From NCBI GenBank assembly GCA_031376285.1, contig JANMDN010000021.1, positions 1 through 64,000 of the forward strand: DNA of 64,000 nucleotides, given 5' to 3'. This document shows, piece after piece, positions 1-7,528 of the stretch. How positions within the stretch are numbered: the first letter of the stretch is position 1; each line of letters opens with the position of its first letter. The position numbers were made by a program, and so were the translations under genes. This stretch comes from JANMDN01 sp031376285 (GTDB lineage: Bacteria > Actinomycetota > Thermoleophilia > Miltoncostaeales > Miltoncostaeaceae). The notes below the pieces were generated by a model. That model saw only the letters and a program-made list of their open reading frames with translations, was not told the origin of the DNA and did no database searches.

Positions 1-138
1 GTCTGAAGCGTCGGCTCAAGCCGACGCGCAAGAGGACGCAGTGTCAGACCGCATATCGGGTATATGTGGGCGACCAAGGACGCCGAATTCGCGACGAGTC
101 GCAGCCAGCGGGTCGCCGCCAGCAATTCGGAATCAAGC
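1..138. repeat. Dispersed direct repeat, copy A (left part may be cut by the window edge)
   Basis: About 138 bases recur in the same orientation at 56848-56984 with roughly 80 percent or more identity by eye. The shared blocks are GTCTGAAGCGTCGGC at the start, GCATATCGGG and GGCGACCAAGGACGC in the middle, and AGCAATTCGGAATCAAGC at the end. This copy lies just beyond the 3' end of a VapC-type toxin gene; the other lies 80 bases beyond a decayed Fic gene. No transposase or clear terminal inverted repeat is visible. It could be the remnant of a mobile element or a dispersed intergenic family. Confidence 0.75.
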
Positions 139-160
139 GTCGAGTGCGTCGAGACTGAGA

Positions 161-607
161 TCATCTCCCGAGGCTGGCGCGTTTGCCACGAGAGTCTCGA
201 AGCGCGATGACGGCCGTTCCCTCGGCCCGCGCAGCCCGAAGCAAGGGTCCGTCAGCGGTTGCCAGCGTGCCGTTGTCTGCCGTCACGGCAAGCGCAAAGC
301 AATCCGCGAGCGACAAGGCGTTACGCGTGCGGTGGTAGCGCCGCGCGCGTATCGCCGCGGCCCGTGCGGCGTGCGCCAGGGTTGGCTCGATGAGGCTGAT
401 CGTTCCCGGCACGAGGGTTCTCACCGCATCGAGGACGTCCGAGAGCTGCGCCCCACCGACCCGGTGGAGTTGGTCGATTGCCTCCGCAAGGTTGATGGAG
501 GTCATCGCTACCCGCCCACTGCGCAGAATTTGCTCGACATCCTCCGCACCGGGCTCGCCGCGAAACAAGCTGATCAGCGCCTGGGCGTCGAGGACCGTTA
601 CGTCCAG
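161..607 (-). CDS. vapC: PIN-domain toxin, VapC family
   Basis: Small PIN-domain ribonuclease, about 148 residues, expected to cleave RNA with Mg2+. The conserved first strand VTVLDAQALISLF carries the first acidic residue. Later come the central Glu in TSINLAEAIDQL and the C-terminal pair LSLADCFALAVT and TADGPL. The conserved N-terminus is only encoded if translation begins upstream of the first TTG (568); there is no ATG, GTG or TTG before the frame closes, and a CTG at 607-605 fits, overlapping the antitoxin stop. The AbrB-type antitoxin lies immediately upstream in the same operon. Family assignment is firm; the start codon is inferred. Confidence 0.8.
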   Translation of the reverse strand: MDVTVLDAQALISLFRGEPGAEDVEQILRSGRVAMTSINLAEAIDQLHRVGGAQLSDVLDAVRTLVPGTISLIEPTLAHAARAAAIRARRYHRTRNALSLADCFALAVTADNGTLATADGPLLRAARAEGTAVIALRDSRGKRASLGR

Positions 608-846
608 CGTCGCGCCTCCGCCTCCGCCTCTTCCTGACGCCCTCGACGGCGGAGTTCATCGGAGGTCACGGGGACGTCGGCGAAACGGCCTCGCACCGCG
701 ACAATCGGATCGTCCTGCGCGGGGCGCATGACGACCTCGTCGCCGCGATCCTCAAGAACCACGGTCGATGTTCCCCAGCGATGTCGGATCTCCGCCGGGA
801 GGGAGACCTGCCCGCCTGTCGTGATCTTGAGCCGTCTCATGACCAT
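598..846 (-). CDS. vapB: AbrB/SpoVT-type antitoxin
   Basis: Antitoxin of 82 residues. The N-terminal swapped-hairpin DNA-binding domain is visible as RRLKITTGGQVSLPAEIRHR followed by VVLEDRGDEVVMRPA. The acidic C-terminal tail (ELRRRGRQEEAEAEA) would bind the toxin. It precedes and overlaps the VapC gene, the usual order for such pairs, and is expected to autoregulate its own promoter in the 165-base gap upstream. Confidence 0.8.
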   Translation of the reverse strand: MVMRRLKITTGGQVSLPAEIRHRWGTSTVVLEDRGDEVVMRPAQDDPIVAVRGRFADVPVTSDELRRRGRQEEAEAEARRWT

Positions 847-1011
847 GATGTTAGCTCATGAGGCACGTGCGGCATCAGCGCAGCCGAGAATCACCGCAGA
901 GACTGAGGGGACGCGGCGACTCAGGACGCCCCCGCGGCGTCGACCAGTCGTTTGGCCTGCTTCCCGTCGACCGAGCCGTCGCGGTCAGCGTTTGGCGCCC
1001 TCGCGCTCACC

Positions 1012-2517
1012 TCACGAGGGCAGGAGCGCCGCCACAAGGCCGGGGATGGTGTGCTCGGTCGCCTGGGCGTGAACGGTGAGGCCGGCGTCGCGGGCGGTTT
1101 CGCTCGTCACCGGGCCGATCGAGACGACCCGAAGCGCGGTGAGTTTCGTTCGATCTTCGGGCGAGAGCAGCGCCATGAAGCTCGTCACCGTTGACGATGC
1201 CGTGAAGGTGATCGTGTCGGCCGACAGCGCCGCGGCGATCTGCTCTGGCGTCGGCGTCTCGGTGACCGTGTCGTAGAGCGCCACCACGTCGACCGACGCG
1301 TCCCGCTCCCGCAGGCCGTCGATCAGCGTGTCCCGCGCCTCGCGCGCCCGGGCGACGAGCACCCGTCGACCGGAGACTTCCTCACTCTCCAACGCCTCGA
1401 GGATACCCTCGGCGACGAAACGCTCAGGGACGATATCCGCGCGAATCCCGCCCTCAGCCAGAGCATCGGCGGTGCCCGGACCGATCGCGACGATCCTCGT
1501 CGCACGCTCGAACGCACGCGCGTCAAGGTCACGGTCGGCCAGCCGGTCAAGCAGGCAGCGCGCCCCGTTCGGGCTCGTCAGGATCACGTAGTCGTAGTCG
1601 GCAAGTTCATCGAGGGCCACGTCAATCTCGGGGCTCCCCGCCACCGGGACGATCCGAATCACGGGTAGCTCGACGACCTCCGCGCCAAGCGCCACCAGCC
1701 GGTCGCGAAGCTCGCTCGCCTGCGCGCGCGCACGGGTGACGACGATTCGACGTCCCGCAAGCGGGCGGCGCGGCGGGCGCCAGTCGAGATCCTCCAGACC
1801 CGCGACGTCACCGACAACCGTAACGGCAGGTGACCCGACGCCCTGACGGGCACAGACCTCGGCGATCGTTGCGAGTGTCCCGCGCACCTCGCGCTGGCGC
1901 TCTGTCGTGCCCCACTGGACCACCGCGACCGGCTGCGTCGGTGGCCGACCCCCCGCGACCAAGCGCGCGCAGATCGCCGCAAGACGCCCCATGCCCATCA
2001 GAATCACGAGCGTCCCCGGGATCTTCGCGAGGGCGTCCCAGTCGGTCTGCTCGCTCGGCTTGGTCGGATCCTCGTGGCCGGTGATGACCGTAAACGACGT
2101 CGACACCGCCCGGTGGGTGACGGGTACGCCGGCGTAGGCAGGCGCGCCGATCGCGCTCGTGATTCCCGGAACGACCTCGACCGCGAGACCTGCTCGCAGG
2201 AGGGCTTGGACTTCCTCGCCACCCCGACCAAAGACGAATGGGTCTCCGCCTTTGAGACGGACGACACGCTTGCCGGCACGTACCTGATCGACAAGCGTCT
2301 GGTTGATCTCGTCTTGGGTCAGCGCCACCCGGCCCGGGGCCTTCCCGGCGTCGATGATCTCCGCGTCCGGGCGACACTCGGCAAGGAGGCGCTCCGTTCC
2401 AAGGCGGTCGGTCACGACCACGTCGGCCTCCCGCAGAAGAGCCATCCCGCGCACGGTGATAAGGCCCGGATCTCCCGGACCGGCACCCACAAGGTAGGCG
2501 ATGCCCTCGGTGTCCAC
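1012..2517 (-). CDS. cobA-hemD: Uroporphyrinogen-III C-methyltransferase / uroporphyrinogen-III synthase fusion
   Basis: Bifunctional enzyme of 501 residues. Residues 1 to about 245 are the SAM-dependent methyltransferase (CobA/SUMT), with VGAGPGDPGLIT, RLKGGDPFVFGRGGEE and VPGITSAIGAPAYAGVPVTHR. From about residue 255 on is the HemD cyclase, which closes hydroxymethylbilane to uroporphyrinogen III (LAGRRIVVTRARAQ; DYVILTSPNGAR). One polypeptide thus makes uroporphyrinogen III and starts its diversion to precorrin-2. It is the last gene of the hem operon, 8 bases after hemC. Such fusions are known in Firmicutes and Actinobacteria. Confidence 0.93.
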   Translation of the reverse strand: MDTEGIAYLVGAGPGDPGLITVRGMALLREADVVVTDRLGTERLLAECRPDAEIIDAGKAPGRVALTQDEINQTLVDQVRAGKRVVRLKGGDPFVFGRGGEEVQALLRAGLAVEVVPGITSAIGAPAYAGVPVTHRAVSTSFTVITGHEDPTKPSEQTDWDALAKIPGTLVILMGMGRLAAICARLVAGGRPPTQPVAVVQWGTTERQREVRGTLATIAEVCARQGVGSPAVTVVGDVAGLEDLDWRPPRRPLAGRRIVVTRARAQASELRDRLVALGAEVVELPVIRIVPVAGSPEIDVALDELADYDYVILTSPNGARCLLDRLADRDLDARAFERATRIVAIGPGTADALAEGGIRADIVPERFVAEGILEALESEEVSGRRVLVARAREARDTLIDGLRERDASVDVVALYDTVTETPTPEQIAAALSADTITFTASSTVTSFMALLSPEDRTKLTALRVVSIGPVTSETARDAGLTVHAQATEHTIPGLVAALLPS

Positions 2518-2525
2518 CGTCGAGG

Positions 2526-3413
2526 CTACGGCGAAACGGGCTGGTTGATCGCCATCCGGAGCGCCCCCGCGACGTCCTCGCCAAGCCCGATCGGATCGTC
2601 GAGCCCATCGACTGCGACAAGGGTTGTCCCCGGTACGTCGCCCGAGCGCGAAACGAACGCGTGCACGACAAGCTCCTCATCGCGGACCAGGCAGTACGCG
2701 CCAACTGGCGCCGAGCAGCCACCGCCGAAACCCGCCAGTACCGCGCGCTCGGTGTCGAGGGCCAACCGGCTGGCCGCATCGTTCAGCGGCGCGAGCGCCC
2801 CATGGAGGTCGGCGCGATCGGTACGGGCCTCGATTGCCAGGCATCCCTGGCCTGGAGCCGGCACGAAGACCGCGGGGTCAAGGACGGTCGCGTCCGCCCG
2901 CTCAACACCCAGCCGTTCGAGGCCGGCGGCTGCCAGAACGAGCGCGTCGGCGAAGCCTGCGGCGAGCTTTCCGAGGCGCGTGTCGACGTTGCCGCGAATG
3001 TCGACGATCGTTAGGTCGGGCCGCGCCGTGAGGAGCTGCGCGTGTCGCCGAGGGCTCCCCGTGGCCACGCTCGCACCGATCGGAAGTGCGTCGAGGCCAC
3101 CCTCGACCCCGACGATCACGTCCCACGGCGCGGCGCGCTCCGGGACGGCGATGATCGACAGGCCGGCCGGGAGTTCGCCGGGAAGATCCTTGGCCGAATG
3201 GACGGCGAGGTCGGCCCGACCGTCGAGGAGCGCCTCCTCCAGCTCTTTGACGAAGAGTCCCTTGTCGGCCGCCGGCCCGCCCTCCGCGCTCCAACGGTCG
3301 CCGGTCGTCGTGACCTCGAGCAGGGTGACCTCGTGTCCGAGGCTGCGCAGGCTGTCAGCCACGCGCTGGGTTTGGGCGAGCGCGAGTGGCGACCGGCGGG
3401 TCGCGATCGTCAG
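2526..3413 (-). CDS. hemC: Hydroxymethylbilane synthase (porphobilinogen deaminase)
   Basis: Condenses four porphobilinogen molecules to hydroxymethylbilane. Visible motifs are TIATRRSPLALAQTQR at the extreme N-terminus, HSAKDLPGELP, the substrate-contacting TGSPRRHAQLL, DIRGNVDTRLGKL, and the cofactor cysteine in GFGGGCSAPVGAY. Starting at the first GTG (3362) would delete the invariant ATRRSPLALAQ block. Upstream there is no ATG, GTG or TTG; the CTG at 3413 overlaps the hemA stop as CTGA and gives a 295-residue protein of normal length. Function is certain; the CTG start is inferred. Confidence 0.92.
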   Translation of the reverse strand: MTIATRRSPLALAQTQRVADSLRSLGHEVTLLEVTTTGDRWSAEGGPAADKGLFVKELEEALLDGRADLAVHSAKDLPGELPAGLSIIAVPERAAPWDVIVGVEGGLDALPIGASVATGSPRRHAQLLTARPDLTIVDIRGNVDTRLGKLAAGFADALVLAAAGLERLGVERADATVLDPAVFVPAPGQGCLAIEARTDRADLHGALAPLNDAASRLALDTERAVLAGFGGGCSAPVGAYCLVRDEELVVHAFVSRSGDVPGTTLVAVDGLDDPIGLGEDVAGALRMAINQPVSP

Positions 3414-4699
3414 CTGGATGTCGGGTCCTTCTCGCCCACGCGCAGGCCGAAGAGCTGTCGAAGGATCTCGGTGTGACGCAGGCCCTCGCCGTTTGCCGCG
3501 GCTGCGCGGGCACGGACGATCGGCTCGTGGAGGAGCTTGTTGACGATGCCTTGTGTCAGCTGCTCCAGGCGCTCACGATCGGCTTCGGAAAGGGACTCCC
3601 ACTGGTCCGCGACGCGCGCAAGCTCCGCGGACCGGATCCGCTCGGCGTGGTCGCGCAGCGTGCTGATCGTCGGGACGACCGCGAGACCGCGTCGCCAAGC
3701 GGCAAACCGCTCGGCCTCCTCGTCGACGATCACCTCAGCGCGACTCGCCTCGGCGCTTCGGCCGTTCAGGTTCGCCTCGACGACCTGCTCGAGATCGTCG
3801 ATGTCGTGGAGGGTGACGCCCTCGATCTCGCCGATGGCCGGGTCGAGGTCTCGTGGCACCGCGATGTCGATGAGAACCATCGGACGGTCCGGGCGTGCGA
3901 CAAGCGCGTCACGAACCTCGGCCGAGCTGAGAATCAGGTGCGGGGCGTCGGTCGACGAGATGACGATGTCGGCTTCGGCAAGTTCATCGTGGAGGCGGTC
4001 GAAACTCACGCCACGGCCACCGAACCCGGCGGCCAGCTCCCGGGCGGTTGAGACCGTCCGGTTGATGATGGTGACCTCGCCAATGCCGTGGTCGACGAGA
4101 GCCCGGGTGGTGGCCTCGGCCATCTGCCCGGCACCGATCACAAGGACGCGACGTCCCTGCATCTCATCGTGCACCTCGCAGGCGAGGTCGACGCCGACCG
4201 AAGACACCGAGATAGCGCCCTTGCCGATCGCGGTCTCGGTCCGAACGCGTTTGCCGACCTCAAGCGCTTGCTGGAAGAGGCGTCCAAGGAGCGGCCCACT
4301 GCAACCTTCCTCGACCGCGAGTTCCCAGGCCACCTTGACCTGCCCCTGAATCTCTCCCTCGCCAACAACCATCGAGTCGAGGCTGCTCGCAACGCGAAAC
4401 AGGTGCGTGGCGGCTTTCGTGCCGCGAAACTCGTATCGGGCGCAGTCAAGACCCGCGGGGTCGATCCGGGTGTGGCCAAGGATCGCGTCGCGAACCGCGC
4501 CCTCGACATCGGCGGCCGCATGACCGACGGCGTACACCTCGGTGCGGTTGCATGTCGACAGCGCGACCACCTCCGAGAGGCCGGTGTCACGACGCAGCGA
4601 TTGCATGAGCGCCCGCGCCGCCGACTCCGAGAGAGCCGCCTTCTCGCGCTGCTCAACGGGTGCGGTCTTGTGGGATATGCCGAGCACGACGAGGTCCAC
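3410..4699 (-). CDS. hemA: Glutamyl-tRNA reductase
   Basis: First enzyme of the C5 route to 5-aminolevulinate, using NADPH to reduce Glu-tRNA; 429 residues, normal length. Motifs in order: LGISHKTAPVEQREK, the catalytic cysteine in ALSTCNRTEVYA, GEGEIQGQVKVAWE, the NADPH-binding VLVIGAGQMAEATTRAL, and a C-terminal dimerisation helix region. GTG start two bases after the stop of the siroheme dehydrogenase gene. Its presence with hemC and hemD shows that the operon feeds tetrapyrrole synthesis beside the Ccm genes that use the heme. Confidence 0.95.
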   Translation of the reverse strand: MDLVVLGISHKTAPVEQREKAALSESAARALMQSLRRDTGLSEVVALSTCNRTEVYAVGHAAADVEGAVRDAILGHTRIDPAGLDCARYEFRGTKAATHLFRVASSLDSMVVGEGEIQGQVKVAWELAVEEGCSGPLLGRLFQQALEVGKRVRTETAIGKGAISVSSVGVDLACEVHDEMQGRRVLVIGAGQMAEATTRALVDHGIGEVTIINRTVSTARELAAGFGGRGVSFDRLHDELAEADIVISSTDAPHLILSSAEVRDALVARPDRPMVLIDIAVPRDLDPAIGEIEGVTLHDIDDLEQVVEANLNGRSAEASRAEVIVDEEAERFAAWRRGLAVVPTISTLRDHAERIRSAELARVADQWESLSEADRERLEQLTQGIVNKLLHEPIVRARAAAANGEGLRHTEILRQLFGLRVGEKDPTSS

Positions 4700-4701
4700 G
4701 G

Positions 4702-5397
4702 CTAGGCACCCACCGCTTGGCCGACGTCGAGCGAGTCGCGAATCAGGGCACGTACGGCCTCGTCATCGTGCGCGGCAAGGCGCTCGACGATGTCGGTCTC
4801 CATCAGGCGCTCCATGGCAATCCGCCGACTCGTCATGTCGGTATAGCGGACCTTCAGCTCCTCGCGGAGGTCGCGCATCAGATCCACGAGCGCTTGCCAT
4901 TCCTGCCCGTAGGTCTCCTCGATATCGCGACGGATGTGCTTGGCCACCACGGGACTCGCCCCACCGGTGGAGATCGCGATGGCAAGCTCACCGCGTCTCA
5001 CGATGGAGGGCACGATGTAGTTGCAAAGGGGCGGGACGTCGACGACGTTGCAGATGATTCCCCGACCCTCCGCGTCTTGCCAGATCATCCGGTTGATGGG
5101 GTCGAGCTGCGTCGCCGCGATCACGATGAAGCAGCCGTCGAGATCGGCGGGGTCGTAGGCGCGCGCTTGGTACTCGGCGATCTGCCCGCCTTCGACGAGC
5201 GCGCGCAGCTCGGCGGTGATGTCCGGCGAGACCAAGCGGACCACGGCGCCGTGGTCGAGCAGCTTCTCGGTCTTCTCGGTGCCGACGGGCCCTCCACCAA
5301 CCACGAGGCAGCGTCGTCCCTCGATATCCATGAACATCGGGTAGAAGACCTTGTCCCGGCCCGCGGGCCGAGCTGGTCCGACGCGGCTGCTGCTCAC
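4702..5397 (-). CDS. Precorrin-2 dehydrogenase / sirohydrochlorin ferrochelatase-type protein (MET8/CysG N-terminal)
   Basis: NAD-dependent oxidation of precorrin-2 to sirohydrochlorin, possibly with iron insertion, on the path to siroheme. 231 residues. The N-terminal Rossmann fold reads YPMFMDIEGRRCLVVGGGPV and continues GTEKTEKLLDHGAVVRLVSP. FIVIAATQLDPINRMI, CNVVDVPPLCNYIVPSIV and LAIAISTGGASPVVAKHIR follow. It pairs with the CobA domain at the end of the operon. The GTG at 5397 overlaps the ccmD stop as GTGA; the frame stays open upstream but that part has no family similarity. Confidence 0.88.
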   Translation of the reverse strand: MSSSRVGPARPAGRDKVFYPMFMDIEGRRCLVVGGGPVGTEKTEKLLDHGAVVRLVSPDITAELRALVEGGQIAEYQARAYDPADLDGCFIVIAATQLDPINRMIWQDAEGRGIICNVVDVPPLCNYIVPSIVRRGELAIAISTGGASPVVAKHIRRDIEETYGQEWQALVDLMRDLREELKVRYTDMTSRRIAMERLMETDIVERLAAHDDEAVRALIRDSLDVGQAVGA

Positions 5398-5549
5398 TGC
5401 GGGCCGCCCTTCTGCTCGACGACGCGCGCGATCAGCTCGAGTTCGCGCGCCACGCGCTGAGTACGAGCTGCGAGCAGGATCACGTAGAGCAAGAGTACGA
5501 CCCAGATCACCGCATATACGGCGACCACGTACTTGTCGGCGACGCTCAC
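5394..5549 (-). CDS. ccmD: CcmD-like heme export accessory membrane protein
   Basis: Short 51-residue protein that is easily missed. It has one membrane helix (YVVAVYAVIWVVLLLYVILL) followed by a basic-then-coiled tail (RTQRVARELELIARVVEQ), the signature architecture of CcmD, which stabilises CcmE release from the CcmABC complex. The GTG start overlaps the ccmC stop and the TGA stop overlaps the next GTG start (both GTGA), so it is translationally coupled on both sides. Assignment rests on topology and position, as CcmD sequences are poorly conserved. Confidence 0.8.
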   Translation of the reverse strand: MSVADKYVVAVYAVIWVVLLLYVILLAARTQRVARELELIARVVEQKGGPQ

Positions 5550-6238
5550 GCGGCCTCGAGCGCGAGTTTGAGACGCGAGAGCGCCCGGTCGGCGCGGCGT
5601 TGGATGATCTCAAGCTGGAGGAGCGCGATGAAGACGGCGGTCATCGCGGCGAGACTCACCACGAACCAGATCAGCATCGAGCCGGGCATGTTCGCGCCGT
5701 CTCGCGTGAAGAGCACCGGGTGGACAAACGACCGTGCCACGCGGACCGAGATGAACGAGATCGGAACCGAGGCAAAGGCGATCACGGCAAAAAGCGCGCT
5801 GGAGCGCATGATCCGGTCGGGCTCGGCTGAGGAGCGCAGCATGAAGTAGGCGAGGTAGAGCAGCACGATGAGAAGCGACGTGAGCAGGCGCATGTCGGTC
5901 CAAACCCACCACTGCCCCCAACCCGCCTTTGCCCAGATCGAACCGGTCACGAGCGTGAGGAACGAGAAGAGGAGGCCGAGGCCGATCGCGATGGACGAGA
6001 TGTCGTCGAAGCGCTCGTCACGCCGCCGCAAGTAGAGGATCGCGGCGACCGCACCAACCCCGAACGCCACGTACGAGACGATGGCGATCGAGACGTGGAA
6101 GTAGAAGATCCGTTGCGTGGGCCCCTGGATAGCGTCCTCGGGGGCGACCAAGAAGATGCCGAAGACCGCGAGGGCGGTCAGCGCCACTGCGAGGATCCCC
6201 CAGGCCGCCGGTTGGGGCCGTTTCATGCGCTCAATCAT
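5546..6238 (-). CDS. ccmC: Heme exporter / cytochrome c maturation protein CcmC
   Basis: Six-helix inner-membrane protein of 230 residues that handles heme at the outer face of the membrane. The tryptophan-rich WWD domain is clear (WGQWWVWTDMRLL), flanked by histidine-bearing segments FYFHVSIAIVSYVAFG and SFVHPVLFTRD, matching the CcmC heme ligands. Overlaps ccmB by 8 bases and ccmD by 4. CcmE, CcmF, CcmG and CcmH are not in the window and should lie elsewhere if this system I pathway is functional. Confidence 0.93.
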   Translation of the reverse strand: MIERMKRPQPAAWGILAVALTALAVFGIFLVAPEDAIQGPTQRIFYFHVSIAIVSYVAFGVGAVAAILYLRRRDERFDDISSIAIGLGLLFSFLTLVTGSIWAKAGWGQWWVWTDMRLLTSLLIVLLYLAYFMLRSSAEPDRIMRSSALFAVIAFASVPISFISVRVARSFVHPVLFTRDGANMPGSMLIWFVVSLAAMTAVFIALLQLEIIQRRADRALSRLKLALEAA

Positions 6239-6914
6239 CGAAGAGAGCCTCGTGTATGGCGTATGCGACCAGAGCCAAGACTACCGCATGCCCCGCGATC
6301 AGCAGGCAGTAGTTAAGGTATTCGGGGGTGTCATTTGCCCTTCCAAGCACGGCATTGGTCGCCCCCGACGCGGCGATGACGACCGGCAGCGTGAGCGGCA
6401 AGACGATGACGGGAAGGATCAGCTCCCGTGCGCGTGTGAAGAGCGCCAGCGTCGCGACAAGCGTCCCGATGAAGCCGATCGCGATGTCTGCGAGCACACA
6501 CACGACGAACACGAGCGGAAGGTCAGCCACCCACCCGGTCTTGACGAAGAAGACCCCAGCGAGGGGAACCGCGACGATCTCGAGTGCGAGCAGGTTCGCG
6601 GCGATCACCGTGCCCTTTGCGAGCATCATGGCCATCCGTGAGACCGGCGCGGAGAGAATCGCGTCGAGCACGCGCTGTTCGCGTTCGACGACCCAGGACC
6701 GCCCGATCGCAAGGACCGCGGTGAGCGTAATCGTCGCCCAGAGGATGCCGGGCGCAAACGTCGTGAGGTCATCGCGGCGAAGCGCCAGTTCGAAGATCAC
6801 CATCATCAAGACGGCGAAGAGGACGGTGGCGGCGGTCGTCTCGCGGGTCCGCAGTTCGAGGCGCAGGTCCTTGCGCACGAGGGCGCGGTACTGGGCGTAG
6901 GGGGTCGCCCTCAC
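6231..6914 (-). CDS. ccmB: Heme exporter ABC permease CcmB
   Basis: 227-residue membrane permease with six predicted helices. It starts YRALVRKDLRLELRTRETTA, has the helix FAVLMMVIFELALRRDD and the cytoplasmic loop ERVLDAILSAPVSRMAMMLAKG (given here as part of a longer conserved loop beginning VVEREQ). Partner of CcmA in the ATP-driven step that releases holo-CcmE. Start overlaps the ccmA stop. Confidence 0.92.
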   Translation of the reverse strand: MRATPYAQYRALVRKDLRLELRTRETTAATVLFAVLMMVIFELALRRDDLTTFAPGILWATITLTAVLAIGRSWVVEREQRVLDAILSAPVSRMAMMLAKGTVIAANLLALEIVAVPLAGVFFVKTGWVADLPLVFVVCVLADIAIGFIGTLVATLALFTRARELILPVIVLPLTLPVVIAASGATNAVLGRANDTPEYLNYCLLIAGHAVVLALVAYAIHEALFDD

Positions 6915-7528
6915 GCGAGCCGCCCGGCATCGAGGCGCACGACCTGATCTGCGAGCGTTGCCGCTCGGACAGCGTCGTGGGTGATCAGCACGACGCCCCG
7001 CCCTTGGCGCTCGCTGATGATCGCATCGAGGAGCGCCTGCCCCTGCGCGTCGAGACCCGCGTGCGGCTCGTCGAGAAGGAGCAGCTCCGGCTCGGAGAGC
7101 AGCATCCGTGCGATACCGAGGCGTTGGACCATGCCGCGAGAAAGATCACGAACCCGATCGTTTGAGCGAAGGAGCAGGCCGACCCGCTCCAGCAGCTCCG
7201 CGCCGCTCTGGCGGGGCGCCCCGTGGAGATCACCGAAGAACTCCATGTTCTGCGAGCAGGTCAAATCGAGGTAGACCTGGGGATCGTGGCCGAGGTAGCC
7301 GATCTTCGCCCGTGCCTTGGCGCCATCCAGGGGGACGGCGTGCCCGCAGATCTCGAGCGTCCCAGCTTGGGGACGAATCAGCGTCGCGAACATCCGAAGG
7401 AGCGTTGTCTTGCCGGCGCCGTTCGCTCCGAGAATGGCGACACACTGCCCGGCTCCCAGGTCGAGGTCGACGCCATCCACCGCTCGGCGCCCCGCGTATG
7501 ACTTCGAGAGGCCGCGCGCGGTGATCAG
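6911..7528 (-). CDS. ccmA: Heme exporter ABC ATPase CcmA
   Basis: ATP-binding subunit, 205 residues. Walker A GANGAGKTTLLRMF, signature DLSRGMVQRLGIARM, Walker B PELLLLDEPHAGLD and H-loop VVLITHD are all intact. The fold begins ITARGLSKSYAGRRAVDGVD. No ATG, GTG or TTG precedes this in frame before the start of the fold; the CTG at 7528 overlaps the ubiA stop as CTGA, as in hemC, and is the likely start. Any longer upstream reading frame lies inside ubiA and has no ABC similarity. Confidence 0.92.
   Translation of the reverse strand: MITARGLSKSYAGRRAVDGVDLDLGAGQCVAILGANGAGKTTLLRMFATLIRPQAGTLEICGHAVPLDGAKARAKIGYLGHDPQVYLDLTCSQNMEFFGDLHGAPRQSGAELLERVGLLLRSNDRVRDLSRGMVQRLGIARMLLSEPELLLLDEPHAGLDAQGQALLDAIISERQGRGVVLITHDAVRAATLADQVVRLDAGRLA

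Noticed and set aside
901..1011. Short minus-strand peptide with an EF-hand-like NADRDGSVDGKQA
   Set aside because: Only about 25 codons after the hemD stop with no start or ribosome site; likely chance.
2074..3543. Plus-strand frame of nearly 490 codons across hemC and hemD
   Set aside because: Antisense to conserved heme genes, Ser/Arg-rich translation.
5398..5613. N-terminal extension of the siroheme dehydrogenase
   Set aside because: It overlaps ccmD and the end of ccmC and has no family similarity; the GTG at 5397 fits.
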